Virus record (IMG/VR): IMGVR_UViG_3300010883_000051
Coordinates: 1 to 49,149 of that record
Direction: 5' to 3' (one strand)
DNA from: a virus
DNA length: 49,149 bases
Shown here: in pieces, positions 20,597-30,270 of the stretch
Numbering within the stretch: the first letter of the stretch is position 1
How the letters are laid out: each line of letters begins with the position of its first letter
The notes under the pieces: generated by a model
Told to the model about the DNA's origin: nothing
Seen by the model: only the letters and a program-made list of their open reading frames with translations
Database searches by the model: none
Made by a program: the position numbers and the translations under genes

Positions 20597-21775
20597 ATGA
20601 AGCTTAAATTAAAAGAAACACCGGAACAAGTAGAGCTCGTAAGAGCCCTTGGCTCTAGAAATCCTGCGATTTCTCAAGAAGCCAACGAGGCTTTTGCTGC
20701 GTTTATCGGCCCCGTCGTGAGTAAGGTCCTGAATGAAGCTGGAACTTCCAGCGCCATTTATACCGACACCGTATTCGACGAAGACGATCACCCGAGCTAC
20801 CCGCTTGACCTATATTATAACACGGACAAGGGCTTTATCAGCGTTTGGTCCCAAGACGTTGCTGGCGGTCTTCCGTCATCCAACGCGATGGTTCCGATCC
20901 AAGAGTTGAAGCTCATGACTTACCGTCTTGACAGTGCCGTTCACCTTCACAAACGTTATGCGCGCAAAGCGCGTTTGGACGTTGTGGCGAAGGCTATTGA
21001 GCGCATGGCGCAAGAGGTACTCATTAAGCAAGAGCGCAATGCATGGTCAGTGATCATGAAGGCCCTCGCAGAGGGAGCCACGAAGAATGGCCGCTCTTGT
21101 GCTGCTGGAACAGGAGGATCTCTTCGTCACTTGTTGACTTCGAGAAACACCGGCGCAACCGCTGAGTTCAGACTATCTGACCTTAACGACTTGCTTACCA
21201 GAGTTAAGAGAATCAATGTCGGTTTTGCTGGCGGTACCCCCGCTGGTTTGGTTGGCAGAGGTCTTACTGACCTTTGGATGAGTCCTGAAGTCATGGCCCA
21301 AGTTCGCGCCTTTGCGTTTAACGCAATTCGTACTGACTCTGGCGCAACCGCCACGAATGCTCAGAATATGCCGGATGCGGCACGGATGGGAGTCTGGAAC
21401 TCCGCCGGAATGTCTGAGATCTATGGCGTGGCATTGCATGAGCTCATCGAGCTTGGCATTAGCGAAAGATACAACGCGCTATTCGAGACGTTCTTCGATT
21501 CTGTTGGCTCTGCTGCTACGAACCTTGACGGTTCCACGAACAGCATTTCCAACTTCGCGACAGCCTCCCATCAAGTTCTTGTTGGGTTGGATCTGAGCCG
21601 CGAGTCGTTTGTTCGTCCTGTTGCTCGTCAAGCTGAGAGTGGTGGAACGTTTGCCGCATTGCCGGATGACCAATTCTACGCTACTCGCGCTGACAAAACA
21701 GGCTGGTATGGCTTCCTTGAGGAAGGCAGAGTCTGCTTGGATGGACGCGCAGTCGTTGGACTGATTCTGGGCTAA
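20597..21775 (+). CDS. Major capsid protein
   Basis: A 392-aa protein in the canonical place after protease/scaffold and decoration genes and before a strong terminator. It has an N-terminal helix, then IYTDTVFDEDDHPSYPLDL, a long spine-like helix region (RKARLDVVAKAIERMAQEVLIKQERNAWSV segments), and a C-terminal beta domain ending VCLDGRAVVGLILG. This fits an HK97-fold shell protein. Codon use in this gene looks richer in GC-ending codons than in its neighbours, as often seen for highly expressed phage genes. Shine-Dalgarno GAGAGGA lies upstream. Confidence 0.85.
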   Translation: MKLKLKETPEQVELVRALGSRNPAISQEANEAFAAFIGPVVSKVLNEAGTSSAIYTDTVFDEDDHPSYPLDLYYNTDKGFISVWSQDVAGGLPSSNAMVPIQELKLMTYRLDSAVHLHKRYARKARLDVVAKAIERMAQEVLIKQERNAWSVIMKALAEGATKNGRSCAAGTGGSLRHLLTSRNTGATAEFRLSDLNDLLTRVKRINVGFAGGTPAGLVGRGLTDLWMSPEVMAQVRAFAFNAIRTDSGATATNAQNMPDAARMGVWNSAGMSEIYGVALHELIELGISERYNALFETFFDSVGSAATNLDGSTNSISNFATASHQVLVGLDLSRESFVRPVARQAESGGTFAALPDDQFYATRADKTGWYGFLEEGRVCLDGRAVVGLILG

Positions 21776-21792
21776 TTGTTCGGAATAGATTT

Positions 21793-21825
21793 AAGGCCCG
21801 GGGGATTCCCTCCGGGCCTTTTTTC
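21793..21825 (+). terminator. Strong terminator after major capsid gene
   Basis: AAGGCCCGGGGG, a short ATTCC loop, CTCCGGGCCTT, then a T-run. A GTGTAAC motif follows at once, so transcription probably restarts here. Confidence 0.9.
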
Positions 21826-21832
21826 GTGTAAC
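21826..21832 (+). promoter_or_regulatory. GTGTAAC motif with a normal leader
   Basis: GTGTAAC directly after the capsid terminator and 19 bases before the ATG at 21852; the leader contains AAGGAAAAAGG, a usable Shine-Dalgarno site. Confidence 0.5.
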
Positions 21833-21851
21833 CCTAGGTAAGGAAAAAGGT

Positions 21852-22274
21852 ATGAAAAGGAAAAAAAATAGCACGGAAAAACCTAAGGCTTCTAAGGCAA
21901 AAACGCAAAAAAACCCCCGTAAAACTTCTGAATTATCCCAAACCCACGGGAAGACAGAAGAGCAAGAATTCCAACCCACGACGCTAGATCAAATTTGGGG
22001 GGATACGGGGAATGATAAATACGGTACGCTAGACGAAGAGGAATATCAAAGAGAATTAGACGAATTTGCTCTCACAGACCTCCACGCACACGCAGCAGAA
22101 GTGGGCATAATTCCCATCGATAGCAGGGATATGCTGGAGAGAAGACTTGTGAAAGAATTCAATAGACATGTAAACGTCTACAGAAAGCCAAATGTCGGAC
22201 CTTCTCAAACCAAGGAAGAAGAAATGAATAAAATTCCCAAGAAAGTATGGGATATTTTAAAAGAAGGTAGATAA
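21852..22274 (+). CDS. Hypothetical protein with SAP/Rho-N-like motif, 140 aa
   Basis: The first 50 residues are Lys/Ser/Thr-rich and likely disordered. Residues about 73-103 (FALTDLHAHAAEVGIIPIDSRDMLERRLVKEF) resemble a SAP/HeH/Rho-N helix-extended-helix, a small nucleic-acid-binding unit often found in head-completion or packaging-linked phage proteins. It follows the capsid gene and its terminator. Possibly a head-completion protein; the domain match is by eye. Confidence 0.5.
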   Translation: MKRKKNSTEKPKASKAKTQKNPRKTSELSQTHGKTEEQEFQPTTLDQIWGDTGNDKYGTLDEEEYQRELDEFALTDLHAHAAEVGIIPIDSRDMLERRLVKEFNRHVNVYRKPNVGPSQTKEEEMNKIPKKVWDILKEGR

Positions 22275-22304
22275 TCTTTTGGATAAGGCTCTGATTTTTT
22301 CTAT

Positions 22305-22311
22305 TATAAAT
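22305..22311 (+). promoter_or_regulatory. TATAAAT -10-like box
   Basis: TATAAAT (the T4-late-promoter type sequence) 14 bases before the ATG at 22326, in a 51-base gap. No -35 hexamer is clear. Confidence 0.35.
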
Positions 22312-22325
22312 AATAGTGACGGACC

Positions 22326-22712
22326 ATGGCTACTACTTATGACATTACCCTCGTGCAGGGAGACACCTTAGATCTTCGATTTAAGGTTACAGATTCTGAT
22401 TCAAATCCAGTAAATTTAAGTGGATATTCAGCGAGGGGTGTTGCCCGAATGGGGTATGGAAGCACTGGCATATTGTTAAATCTAAATCCGAAGGTAATTT
22501 CTGGAAATGACTCAGATGCCACCCTTGGCGCAAGTGGATTTATTGACGTTTATATTAGACCAACAGACACTTCTGGCGTGCCAGTAGTGCAGGGAGTATA
22601 TGACGTCGAGAAACATCTAACTGTCCCTATTGCGTCTGGAGATTGGGAAGCTGAGAAGGTGGTGAAAGGGTATTTCAATGTCGTTCCAGAAGTGACAATA
22701 TCACTACAGTAG
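22326..22712 (+). CDS. Tail/baseplate beta-sandwich protein, 128 aa
   Basis: A 128-aa protein opening with a pattern frequent in phage baseplate or receptor-binding N-terminal domains (TLVQGDTLDLRFKVTDSDSNPV, NLSGYSARGVAR). This suggests a small beta-sandwich that anchors fibres. It lies ten bases upstream of the giant collagen-like fibre gene and is probably its attachment partner (inference). Confidence 0.55.
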   Translation: MATTYDITLVQGDTLDLRFKVTDSDSNPVNLSGYSARGVARMGYGSTGILLNLNPKVISGNDSDATLGASGFIDVYIRPTDTSGVPVVQGVYDVEKHLTVPIASGDWEAEKVVKGYFNVVPEVTISLQ

Positions 22713-22722
22713 GGAACGATAA

Positions 22723-25700
22723 ATGGCTCAAAAGGAAGTATCTGTACAGCTTACCCAGTCGAGTGCAACTGTAGAAGCTGCAACTTCTGCTGGTGCAAAC
22801 GTTGCGCAGTCTACTTCCAGCGCTATAGTAACTAGCGCCAAATCAGCAGGAGCACAGACTATCATGGCTGGGCCTCAGGGGCCAGCAGGGCCATCTGGTA
22901 TATCTGGCATGCAAGGCGTATCCGGTATGTCTGGCACAGGTCCGATAGGACCAAGTGGAGCTACTGGAACCTCTGGCATTTCTGGAAGGCAAGGAGAACA
23001 AGGTTCTCAGGGCGACCAAGGCGGCCAAGGGATTCAGGGTCCAAGCGGAGCCACAGGAGTCTCGGGTATTTCTGGAACGCAGGGCATCCAAGGCCCTTCT
23101 GGAGCTACTGGCATTTCGGGTATTTCTGGAATGCAAGGAGGACAGGGTATTCAAGGCATCCAAGGCGACCAAGGCGACCAAGGCGATCAAGGAATTCTGG
23201 GGCCAAGCGGGGCTACGGGAATTATAGGAGCCACGGGCAGCCAAGGCCCTATAGGACCGCATATCACAGGAATTAGTGGTAGTGGGACAGGGGTAAGCTT
23301 CTTTGTCTCTGGAGGAGGCATCCTCGGGCCAATAAACATACAAGGACCAAGCGGTGCGACAGGCACTAGTGGAATATCAGGGTTAAAAGGAGACTCGGGA
23401 CCTCAAGGAGATGTCGGAAGTGCTGGACCAACGGGCCCTCAGGGCTCGCAAGGGGATCAAGGCCTCGTTGGTGGAGATACTTTCAACTTCTATTTTGGTA
23501 CAGACACCACAGACACAGACCCTACAAATGGATATTTAAAATTTGGCAACTCAACCTATCCGAGCATAACCGAAATATATGTCGATGATATGGAAAAGGG
23601 TGGAGACTCCATAACTAACTGGGTCGATGCCCTAGATGACGTTTATCAATCAAGAATAAAAGTTTTTTCGGCTAGTGACGCAGAAAAGTGGGCGGTCTTC
23701 AAAGTAGTTTCGGACAACACCGCAAAGGTCGGCTATACCCAAATCAATGTTAATTATATAGCTCATAGCGATTTATTCGTGGTAGACGAAGAGGTAGCAA
23801 TGACTTTTGCGCCAGCCGCACAAGGCCCGAAGGGGGATACTGGACCGACGGGGCCGGGAGGCGCTCAAGGCGATCAGGGGGATCAAGGGGTTGCTGGAAC
23901 TAGCGGCATTGGAATCACTGGTATAAGTGGGAGCGGAACAGGGGTAAGCTTTTTATTATCTGGCGGCGGAACTCTTGGTCCAATAAATATACAGGGCCCA
24001 TCTGGTTTATCTGGTTTATCTGGAATATCAGGAACGCCGGGAGGTCTAGGAAGCGCAGGCCCTCAAGGAGCTCAAGGTGACAAAGGCGACCAAGGCGACC
24101 AAGGCGACCAAGGAATTCAGGGAATCCAAGGACCAAGCGGGGCCACAGGAGCCATAGGAGCCGTGGGGGCGCACATTACAGGCGTAAGTGGTAGTGGGAC
24201 AGAGGTAAGCTTTTTACTCTCTGGAGGAGACGTTCTGAAGCCAGTAAATATACAAGGGCCCTCTGGGCTTACAGGAATCTCCGGAATGCCGGGAGGGCTA
24301 GGAAGCGCGGGTCCCCAAGGCGATCAAGGAATCCAAGGGTCGCAAGGCATACAAGGAACCCAAGGAAACCAAGGTCTTGTTGGCGGAGATAGCTTCGATT
24401 TTTATTGGACTACTGATACGGTAGTTTCTGACCCCGGAAATGGATACATAAAGTTTGATAATTCAACTTATCCAAATGTACAAAAAGTTTTAGTTGATGA
24501 CCTAGAAAAAGGAGGGGATTCAATAATCGATTGGGTTAATTCTTTGGATCACGTAACCGGCTCTAGAATAAAAATATTCGACTCGGCCACTGCCGAAAAA
24601 TGGGCCGTATTTAGGATAGGAAAAGATAATACTGCTGGAGCAGGATACACCCAGCTTAATGTTAATTATATAGCTCATAGTGACTCTTTCACGTTAAACG
24701 AGGCAGTCACATTAACCTATGCACCAGCGGCCAGTGGAGCACCGGGGGGTGCCGGACCAGCAGGGCCTTCGGGAGCTACAGGCGCGCTGGGCGCACAGGG
24801 GCCAGCCGGCGCAGATAGTACCGTAGCGGGGCCCGCAGGAGCTACAGGAGCTACAGGAGCTACAGGCGCGGCAGGACAGGGAACAGGGGACTTCGGTGGA
24901 GACAGTTTCAGTTTCTATTATAACAGCGGGCACACAGCGGCTCATTGGGCCGATGGACCGGGAGACAGCGGATTTAAGTTCTTCGCCTCAGCTGTTCCAT
25001 CCGACACGACAGGCATAGATATATCTTATTTTAATCATCGCGGAGGTGCCGTTTCTGGCTGGCTTCTAGATTTTGGAAATTATGGTGACGAAACAAATAG
25101 AGGTATATTAAAAATATTTACAAGAGATAAAGTAAATGAAAATTGGTCGTCATTTAAGATTACTGGCAATCCCGCATTCCGCGTTACAATACCCAAAACG
25201 TCAGCACCTTGGGTAAACCTAGGAGCTTCATGGAGAACCTCTTCGGAGCAGCAGATTCCCGGTTCGGAGGAGAACTTCCCGTTTACTCATTCCGGGGAAA
25301 CCGTGATCTCTTTTGTTCCTGCTGGCCCCACCGGGCAGGTAGGGGGCATTGGTGCTGCAGGGGTCACGGGGGCCACGGGGGCGGGATTATCGGGGGCAAC
25401 TGGAGATTTCGGGGGCGATAGTTTCAGTTTCATTTTTAATACTGGCTGGGCAGCAGGAAATCCCGCCGTGGGGGGAGTTCATCCCGGCGACTTTAACGTA
25501 AGACTAATGGGCCCGCTCCCTGATCCCACACATGAGGACATCACAGGAATGTCCATATCGGAGAAGAATTACAATGATGTCTTTGTCCAAGATTGGATCA
25601 CCGATTGGTATAATCATGGCTCATCAACCGGAGCAGGGCACGGTAGAATAAAAATATTTCCAAGAGGACAAGTCAATGATACCTTTGCTGGCTACACAAT

Positions 25701-26946
25701 TACCGGGGACAAGGTCTACAGCAGCGATACCCCGGCGTATTTTACTGTAGGGTTGAAATATGTGTATGGAACAAACGACCTCATCGGTCAGAATCATGGT
25801 GGAGAAACCGTGGTTACTTTTGTTGGCGCGGGAGCTTCTGGCGCAGCAGGCGCTTCTGGCGCAGCAGGCGCTGCTGGAGGAGGCGGCGGTGGCGCAGGAG
25901 CTCCGGCCACAGGATATACTGGCGCATTTCAACTGCACGCCGCAAACCTGAAGCCCCAACATCCCGGTGAATCATTGATCCCGGGAACACTAACTGGTTC
26001 AAATGTGCTATTCGAAGGATGGATACATGACGCATCGACCAACAGCACCTTAATGATTCCGTCAAATCAAGTCGGAATAGGCGTGACATTTGGAACAGAG
26101 GGAGGCGCTTTGGGCAATATAGCCAAGGTGGGTGCAGATTATTTTGACAACTACGCCAATACCGGTTACGAATACCCCAGCATGTCAGGGGCGCTTGATG
26201 TAAGGGGAGATGTCTGGACTAGTGGCCATATCATTCCCCACGCAAGCGGAGGCTATAACCTAGGAAGAGGCGACGGAGTGCCACGAGTCGGCGGCGCGGC
26301 GGCGGGACTGTGGTGGAACAACGTATACGCAAATAGCGGGGTATTTTTAGGCGTAGGTTGCTCGTCAATTGATGTTACAGGGCCCGGCGCAAGGGTTTCT
26401 GTAAGTAATCAGTCGACGCTTTCGTACCTAAAAATCGAAAGCCCTTCAGGGATTTTTCAATCGGGTATAACCTTAAAAAGCGATACTGCTGGCACATATT
26501 TTGACGTACATGATGATGGTAGCCTAGGAGGCGCAGGAGACATGACATTCTGTGGTCAAGTTAATCAATGCGTAGAAGACTTGGGGGATTTTACCACAAC
26601 CGGATGGACACCGGACCCATATGGTATAGGCATGGGTGGTACTGGATTCAGCATAAATATGGCTGGCAGCAACATGAAGAAATTCAACTTACGCAATCAT
26701 GCTCGCGGGCTTAATTTGACGAACATAAAGGCTGGGCGTTCAGTGACAATCCAGATCACAGCAGGCCTCGACGGGGTGGGCGGCGATAGTTATTACAGAT
26801 TTTTAAGCGGCAACAACCTCAATTTTGTGGGAATTGAGCCGCATACCCTAAAGAAGGGAAAAGTGGGGCTACTGACAATAACCGCATACGGCACAGGCGC
26901 TAGCTCTTGCGTTTGTCACTGGGCTGAATCGGATTACACGGTTTAA
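22723..26946 (+). CDS. Collagen-like tail fibre, 1407 aa
   Basis: A giant fibre. The N-terminal 47 residues are Ala/Ser/Thr-rich. From residue 48 Gly-X-Y tracts (GPQGPAGPSG, GIQGPSGATG types) form collagen-like stalks. They are interrupted by four related beta modules that begin GGD[ST]F at residues 250, 554, 725 and 897; the first two are close copies. A linker HITGISGSGTG...GPINIQGPSG occurs three times (from about residue 180). After a Gly/Ala tract near 1045-1065 a 340-residue head follows, with YNLGRGDG and NNVYANSGVFLG, typical of fibre tips. It likely mediates host or surface binding. Internal duplication is evident. Confidence 0.85.
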   Translation: MAQKEVSVQLTQSSATVEAATSAGANVAQSTSSAIVTSAKSAGAQTIMAGPQGPAGPSGISGMQGVSGMSGTGPIGPSGATGTSGISGRQGEQGSQGDQGGQGIQGPSGATGVSGISGTQGIQGPSGATGISGISGMQGGQGIQGIQGDQGDQGDQGILGPSGATGIIGATGSQGPIGPHITGISGSGTGVSFFVSGGGILGPINIQGPSGATGTSGISGLKGDSGPQGDVGSAGPTGPQGSQGDQGLVGGDTFNFYFGTDTTDTDPTNGYLKFGNSTYPSITEIYVDDMEKGGDSITNWVDALDDVYQSRIKVFSASDAEKWAVFKVVSDNTAKVGYTQINVNYIAHSDLFVVDEEVAMTFAPAAQGPKGDTGPTGPGGAQGDQGDQGVAGTSGIGITGISGSGTGVSFLLSGGGTLGPINIQGPSGLSGLSGISGTPGGLGSAGPQGAQGDKGDQGDQGDQGIQGIQGPSGATGAIGAVGAHITGVSGSGTEVSFLLSGGDVLKPVNIQGPSGLTGISGMPGGLGSAGPQGDQGIQGSQGIQGTQGNQGLVGGDSFDFYWTTDTVVSDPGNGYIKFDNSTYPNVQKVLVDDLEKGGDSIIDWVNSLDHVTGSRIKIFDSATAEKWAVFRIGKDNTAGAGYTQLNVNYIAHSDSFTLNEAVTLTYAPAASGAPGGAGPAGPSGATGALGAQGPAGADSTVAGPAGATGATGATGAAGQGTGDFGGDSFSFYYNSGHTAAHWADGPGDSGFKFFASAVPSDTTGIDISYFNHRGGAVSGWLLDFGNYGDETNRGILKIFTRDKVNENWSSFKITGNPAFRVTIPKTSAPWVNLGASWRTSSEQQIPGSEENFPFTHSGETVISFVPAGPTGQVGGIGAAGVTGATGAGLSGATGDFGGDSFSFIFNTGWAAGNPAVGGVHPGDFNVRLMGPLPDPTHEDITGMSISEKNYNDVFVQDWITDWYNHGSSTGAGHGRIKIFPRGQVNDTFAGYTITGDKVYSSDTPAYFTVGLKYVYGTNDLIGQNHGGETVVTFVGAGASGAAGASGAAGAAGGGGGGAGAPATGYTGAFQLHAANLKPQHPGESLIPGTLTGSNVLFEGWIHDASTNSTLMIPSNQVGIGVTFGTEGGALGNIAKVGADYFDNYANTGYEYPSMSGALDVRGDVWTSGHIIPHASGGYNLGRGDGVPRVGGAAAGLWWNNVYANSGVFLGVGCSSIDVTGPGARVSVSNQSTLSYLKIESPSGIFQSGITLKSDTAGTYFDVHDDGSLGGAGDMTFCGQVNQCVEDLGDFTTTGWTPDPYGIGMGGTGFSINMAGSNMKKFNLRNHARGLNLTNIKAGRSVTIQITAGLDGVGGDSYYRFLSGNNLNFVGIEPHTLKKGKVGLLTITAYGTGASSCVCHWAESDYTV

Positions 26947-26948
26947 CA

Positions 26949-28019
26949 ATGTTCATTACACAGCCACGGAATTGCGCTCTTATTGGGAGCATACCATCAG
27001 GGATATTTGAAGGTGACGGTTCGGTTCTTCCGAAGACAAGCGGGCACTCGGCTTCCGATTACGGCGGAACAAAGCTGGTCGGGCACTTTAACCCAAATGA
27101 TACAGGTAACGTGTCGGGCTCGACATACAACAACCTAGCTAGTGGTGAAATGGACTTGGCCATTTACAATGGGATGTCTTATACCACGGGATTTGTCAAT
27201 GGAGCGGGTTTCCACAGCGAGACAAGCGGCGTTATTCTCGATGGTAAACCCATCTTCGCGGAAGATTATAGGCTTGTGCGTTATTTTGAGAGCGATGGAA
27301 CGGATGATTTTTTAGGACCTATGTTGTCATTTTTCGAAGCCTATGACGACGTCCCCGACATCCAAGAAACGGGTCTTTATTTAAATGCTGGGGAAGGGCC
27401 CAACAGTGACGGCCTCGGCGGTTATCAAGATGACGGTTGGGCGATGTGTATGTGGGTAAATTTTCCTCAGCAAGCTTGGTCAGGAGCTGGTAGTGTTTTG
27501 TTTAGCTGTGGAGCCGAAGAGACTATAGATGATAGATCGACCCGAGCACATGCTCATCAGACGGGGTTTGCATATGATTTTGGTCAGGGGGCAACAAGTG
27601 CCGGAACCAGAACATTTATTAAACCAATAGAAGCCGATAGATGGTATTTTGTTGCGTATCAAAACCAAGGCCATCGTAATTTGACTTACACTGATGAGGG
27701 AATCACCATTGCCGTTGACGGCAAGGTCCTTCCTCTCAAACACGAACTGGACTCATCGCTTTATAAAAGGGGGGAAGCTAATCCAATATACATAGGGGCG
27801 AAATACGAGGAACAGCAAGTTGGCAGTGATGTATTCGCAAGGTCATATGTGTCGTCTCAATTAGGAACAAAATTCGGAATGATGTTCCTATACAGCGGCG
27901 AAATAGGAATCAATAGAATTATACAAAATTATGTAGCAACAAGAGAAAATTACAATAGACACAGCGGAGAAAAAAATGCATACTTTGCAGAAGATCCAAC
28001 CGATACATATCAATATTAA
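26949..28019 (+). CDS. LamG-like adhesin, copy 1
   Basis: A 356-aa concanavalin/LamG-type protein. The first 60 residues are an attachment region, then LVGHFNPNDTGN and a jelly roll with DGWAMCMWVNFP, then DRWYFVAYQNQGHRN and ITIAVDGKVLPL, a strand series typical of LamG laminin-type domains that bind glycans. It is paralogous to the 336-aa protein at 29018-30028 (LIGHFDPNN, SNKWYMFSLVKE, ITLYLNGVYQ). The ATG is two bases after the fibre stop. Probably a receptor-binding tail adhesin. Confidence 0.75.
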   Translation: MFITQPRNCALIGSIPSGIFEGDGSVLPKTSGHSASDYGGTKLVGHFNPNDTGNVSGSTYNNLASGEMDLAIYNGMSYTTGFVNGAGFHSETSGVILDGKPIFAEDYRLVRYFESDGTDDFLGPMLSFFEAYDDVPDIQETGLYLNAGEGPNSDGLGGYQDDGWAMCMWVNFPQQAWSGAGSVLFSCGAEETIDDRSTRAHAHQTGFAYDFGQGATSAGTRTFIKPIEADRWYFVAYQNQGHRNLTYTDEGITIAVDGKVLPLKHELDSSLYKRGEANPIYIGAKYEEQQVGSDVFARSYVSSQLGTKFGMMFLYSGEIGINRIIQNYVATRENYNRHSGEKNAYFAEDPTDTYQY

Positions 28020-28067
28020 AAATAATTAGCAAGAACACGATCTGAACCCTAAAATAGAAAGAAGAAG

Positions 28068-29015
28068 ATGGATCTAGGAAAGAAAAATAAACAAATATTT
28101 GTAAAACAAATAAGCACATCAGGATGGGAGCAAGGCGGAGCCCATACTGATTATGAGAATGTTTTCAAAATAGGAAATCCGGGTGACGGAATATTCGTTT
28201 CTTCAGAGGGAGATAGGTTTATGATTAGCGGCGGCATTGCCTCTACAAGCCAGCTGGCTGAGGCGGTGAATGTTGAGATAACTGGAGTGGGCATCACTGG
28301 GTCGGGGCTATTCATAGAGAAAGACCAGAATGTTTTTCTTTTTAGATCAGTGGTGGGCGGTAGTGGTATACAGCTCACAGGTTACACGGGAGACTTAGTT
28401 ATAGACTTCACGGGCAAGCCTAGTCCAGAAGGGCAAAACATAGGTACTGATTCATCGGCTACTGGTTTAAGTGGGCTATTTAGAGGGGTAGACCAAGCGG
28501 CAGATGGAACTAATATTTTCCAATTCAGGAGCTTAAGTGGTGCCGGAAATATTATTATCACAGGTGACACGGGTAGATTAATTATAAGCGGAAATAATAG
28601 CGCCAGCGCTGGAGGTGGCGGAGGTGGCGGGGGTGGCTATACGGGTCATCATATTTATAGTGGAGGAACAAGCCCGGAAGATAGCGGAATTGGGATGATT
28701 GAGCAGAGCGGATTTACGGGAAGCTTTGCGCAGTCATTTTCGCAAATGATGGTAACCGGAGATATAACTGGATTTAGTATGTCCGGAATGACAACTGGCG
28801 CAGCAGCCACAATAATGATAACCTGCCCAACCGGAAACAACGTAACCTTCATGAATGAATTCACATTCATAGGAGAAAAGCCCGTAGCTTTTCACTCTGG
28901 AAAAACAGGCATAATGGTTTTCACTTCGTTTGGCACGGGAGGCCCCGGAATTGACCCACACCAACATAATACGGTTCCAAGTGGCGTGCTCGTGGCGTAT
29001 GGGGTACAGGATTAA
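28068..29015 (+). CDS. Fibre-like structural protein with polyglycine linker
   Basis: A 315-aa Gly/Ser/Thr/Ile-rich beta protein with short repeats of the type I-x-x-G-G-S-G and G-x-G-I-x-[L/I]-T-G, a nine-glycine tract at about residue 185, and a C-terminal beta region ending SGVLVAYGVQD. It lies between the two LamG proteins and follows a Shine-Dalgarno-like AAGAAGAAG. Likely a short fibre or connector between adhesins. No family is recognised. Confidence 0.6.
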   Translation: MDLGKKNKQIFVKQISTSGWEQGGAHTDYENVFKIGNPGDGIFVSSEGDRFMISGGIASTSQLAEAVNVEITGVGITGSGLFIEKDQNVFLFRSVVGGSGIQLTGYTGDLVIDFTGKPSPEGQNIGTDSSATGLSGLFRGVDQAADGTNIFQFRSLSGAGNIIITGDTGRLIISGNNSASAGGGGGGGGGYTGHHIYSGGTSPEDSGIGMIEQSGFTGSFAQSFSQMMVTGDITGFSMSGMTTGAAATIMITCPTGNNVTFMNEFTFIGEKPVAFHSGKTGIMVFTSFGTGGPGIDPHQHNTVPSGVLVAYGVQD

Positions 29016-29017
29016 GG

Positions 29018-30028
29018 ATGCATATAACAGACTGGAAAAGCACTGCTTGGCTACGAGCATTGGGACAGAAGTCTAGTTCAATCGTCGATGACGTTGAATT
29101 CAGGCCCGGAAAAGTTATATCCAAAAATCTTATTGGTCACTTTGATCCGAATAATATTTCTTGTTATAACGGCGCTGTGGGAGGGGATACATACAGCAAT
29201 TTGGTGGCCGGTCAGGGAGATTTATGTCTTAAGAATATGGATACGGTGCCAGCTGACGGCACAACGCCTGATTTTGAATCACCGACAAGTACTTCAGTGG
29301 GCTATTTTCCGGGGGATGGATCAGACAACTATATGCGCGAATGCGGGGGGTATGCCGACTCTTTCGACCTTAATGCATCAAACGATTTTACCCTGAATGT
29401 CTGGGTTCAAGTGCCTACGACTGAGCTTGGAAAAAATGTAAAAGGAGGCGCGGGGTGTCCAAGATATGGAGGCTATATTGGGGTCGGCGCTATGAACGAC
29501 AAGACTAACGGCGGGTGTGCGGTTGGAGTTATAGGAGACGATGCTGGGCTGCCTGCGCCGCTAAGCGGCAGGATTGCCTTATTCGCGCCGGCGGCGGGTG
29601 GCCCGGCGGCGCATAGTGATCGCCGCTCAATCGGGTCGAAGATTGAGTCAAATAAATGGTATATGTTTTCACTAGTAAAAGAAACGGGTGTGCCGTTACT
29701 CGGTGGCGGCGAGTATTATGATAGAATTACTTTGTATTTAAATGGGGTTTACCAAAGGTTAATTCCGGGGGAGGATTGTCTAACCAGCACAGTACAACAC
29801 AGAGGAGAACTGATTCCGTCTGGCTATATTGGTGGAAACCAACAGATAGTTGTTATGGCTCTATGGCAAGAAAATGCCGGCATGGGTTCGCCTTCCCCCG
29901 CGTCGAGTGCTAATTTTGGCCACATTTTGGTATACAACAGGGCATTAAAACACTCAGAATTAAGACAAAACTATTTAGCACTAAATCAACTTTATTACCC
30001 ATTTAGAGAAGGAGCAGTAATACAATGA
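29018..30028 (+). CDS. LamG-like adhesin, copy 2
   Basis: A 336-aa paralogue of the protein at 26949-28019: LIGHFDPNN near residue 37, FDLNASNDFTLNVWVQVP, SNKWYMFSLVKE and ITLYLNGVYQRL mark the LamG-type jelly roll, followed by a helical C-terminal segment (LKHSELRQNYLALNQLYYP) also present in copy 1. The loops differ strongly, as expected for binding sites under selection. It starts two bases after the previous stop. Confidence 0.75.
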   Translation: MHITDWKSTAWLRALGQKSSSIVDDVEFRPGKVISKNLIGHFDPNNISCYNGAVGGDTYSNLVAGQGDLCLKNMDTVPADGTTPDFESPTSTSVGYFPGDGSDNYMRECGGYADSFDLNASNDFTLNVWVQVPTTELGKNVKGGAGCPRYGGYIGVGAMNDKTNGGCAVGVIGDDAGLPAPLSGRIALFAPAAGGPAAHSDRRSIGSKIESNKWYMFSLVKETGVPLLGGGEYYDRITLYLNGVYQRLIPGEDCLTSTVQHRGELIPSGYIGGNQQIVVMALWQENAGMGSPSPASSANFGHILVYNRALKHSELRQNYLALNQLYYPFREGAVIQ

Positions 30029-30270
30029 GAGAAGACCTAAAATTTGTTATATTAAACGAAGATGAAGTGAACTGTGTTGACTTCACGGAAGTTCAACAAA
30101 CTAGCCCAGCGTCAATGAGATATTCTTTAGATAGAAGCAAAACATTTGTAAAATATAAAGGGGAGCAGCCCGAGTTTATATTTGAAATTACAAACGATCT
30201 AGTGGGAAGAAAAGAATACTCACACCAAGAGTTTTTGGAAATACTTAGCACAGAAGAATGGAGTCGATAA
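30025..30270 (+). CDS. Small fibre-associated protein, 81 aa
   Basis: An 81-aa acidic protein starting MREDLKFVILNEDEV with a central SLDRSKTFVKYKGEQP and a C-terminal SHQEFLEILSTEEWSR. Similar small proteins lie after tail-fibre genes in many marine phages, where a fibre-assembly or chaperone role is suspected. The ATG overlaps the adhesin stop (ATGA), and its end overlaps the glycosyltransferase start by 13 bases. Confidence 0.55.
   Translation: MREDLKFVILNEDEVNCVDFTEVQQTSPASMRYSLDRSKTFVKYKGEQPEFIFEITNDLVGRKEYSHQEFLEILSTEEWSR

Noticed and set aside
22723-26946. CRISPR array or tandem DNA repeat in the collagen-like gene
   Set aside because: The repeats are codon-phased Gly-X-Y protein repeats of uneven length without spacers.
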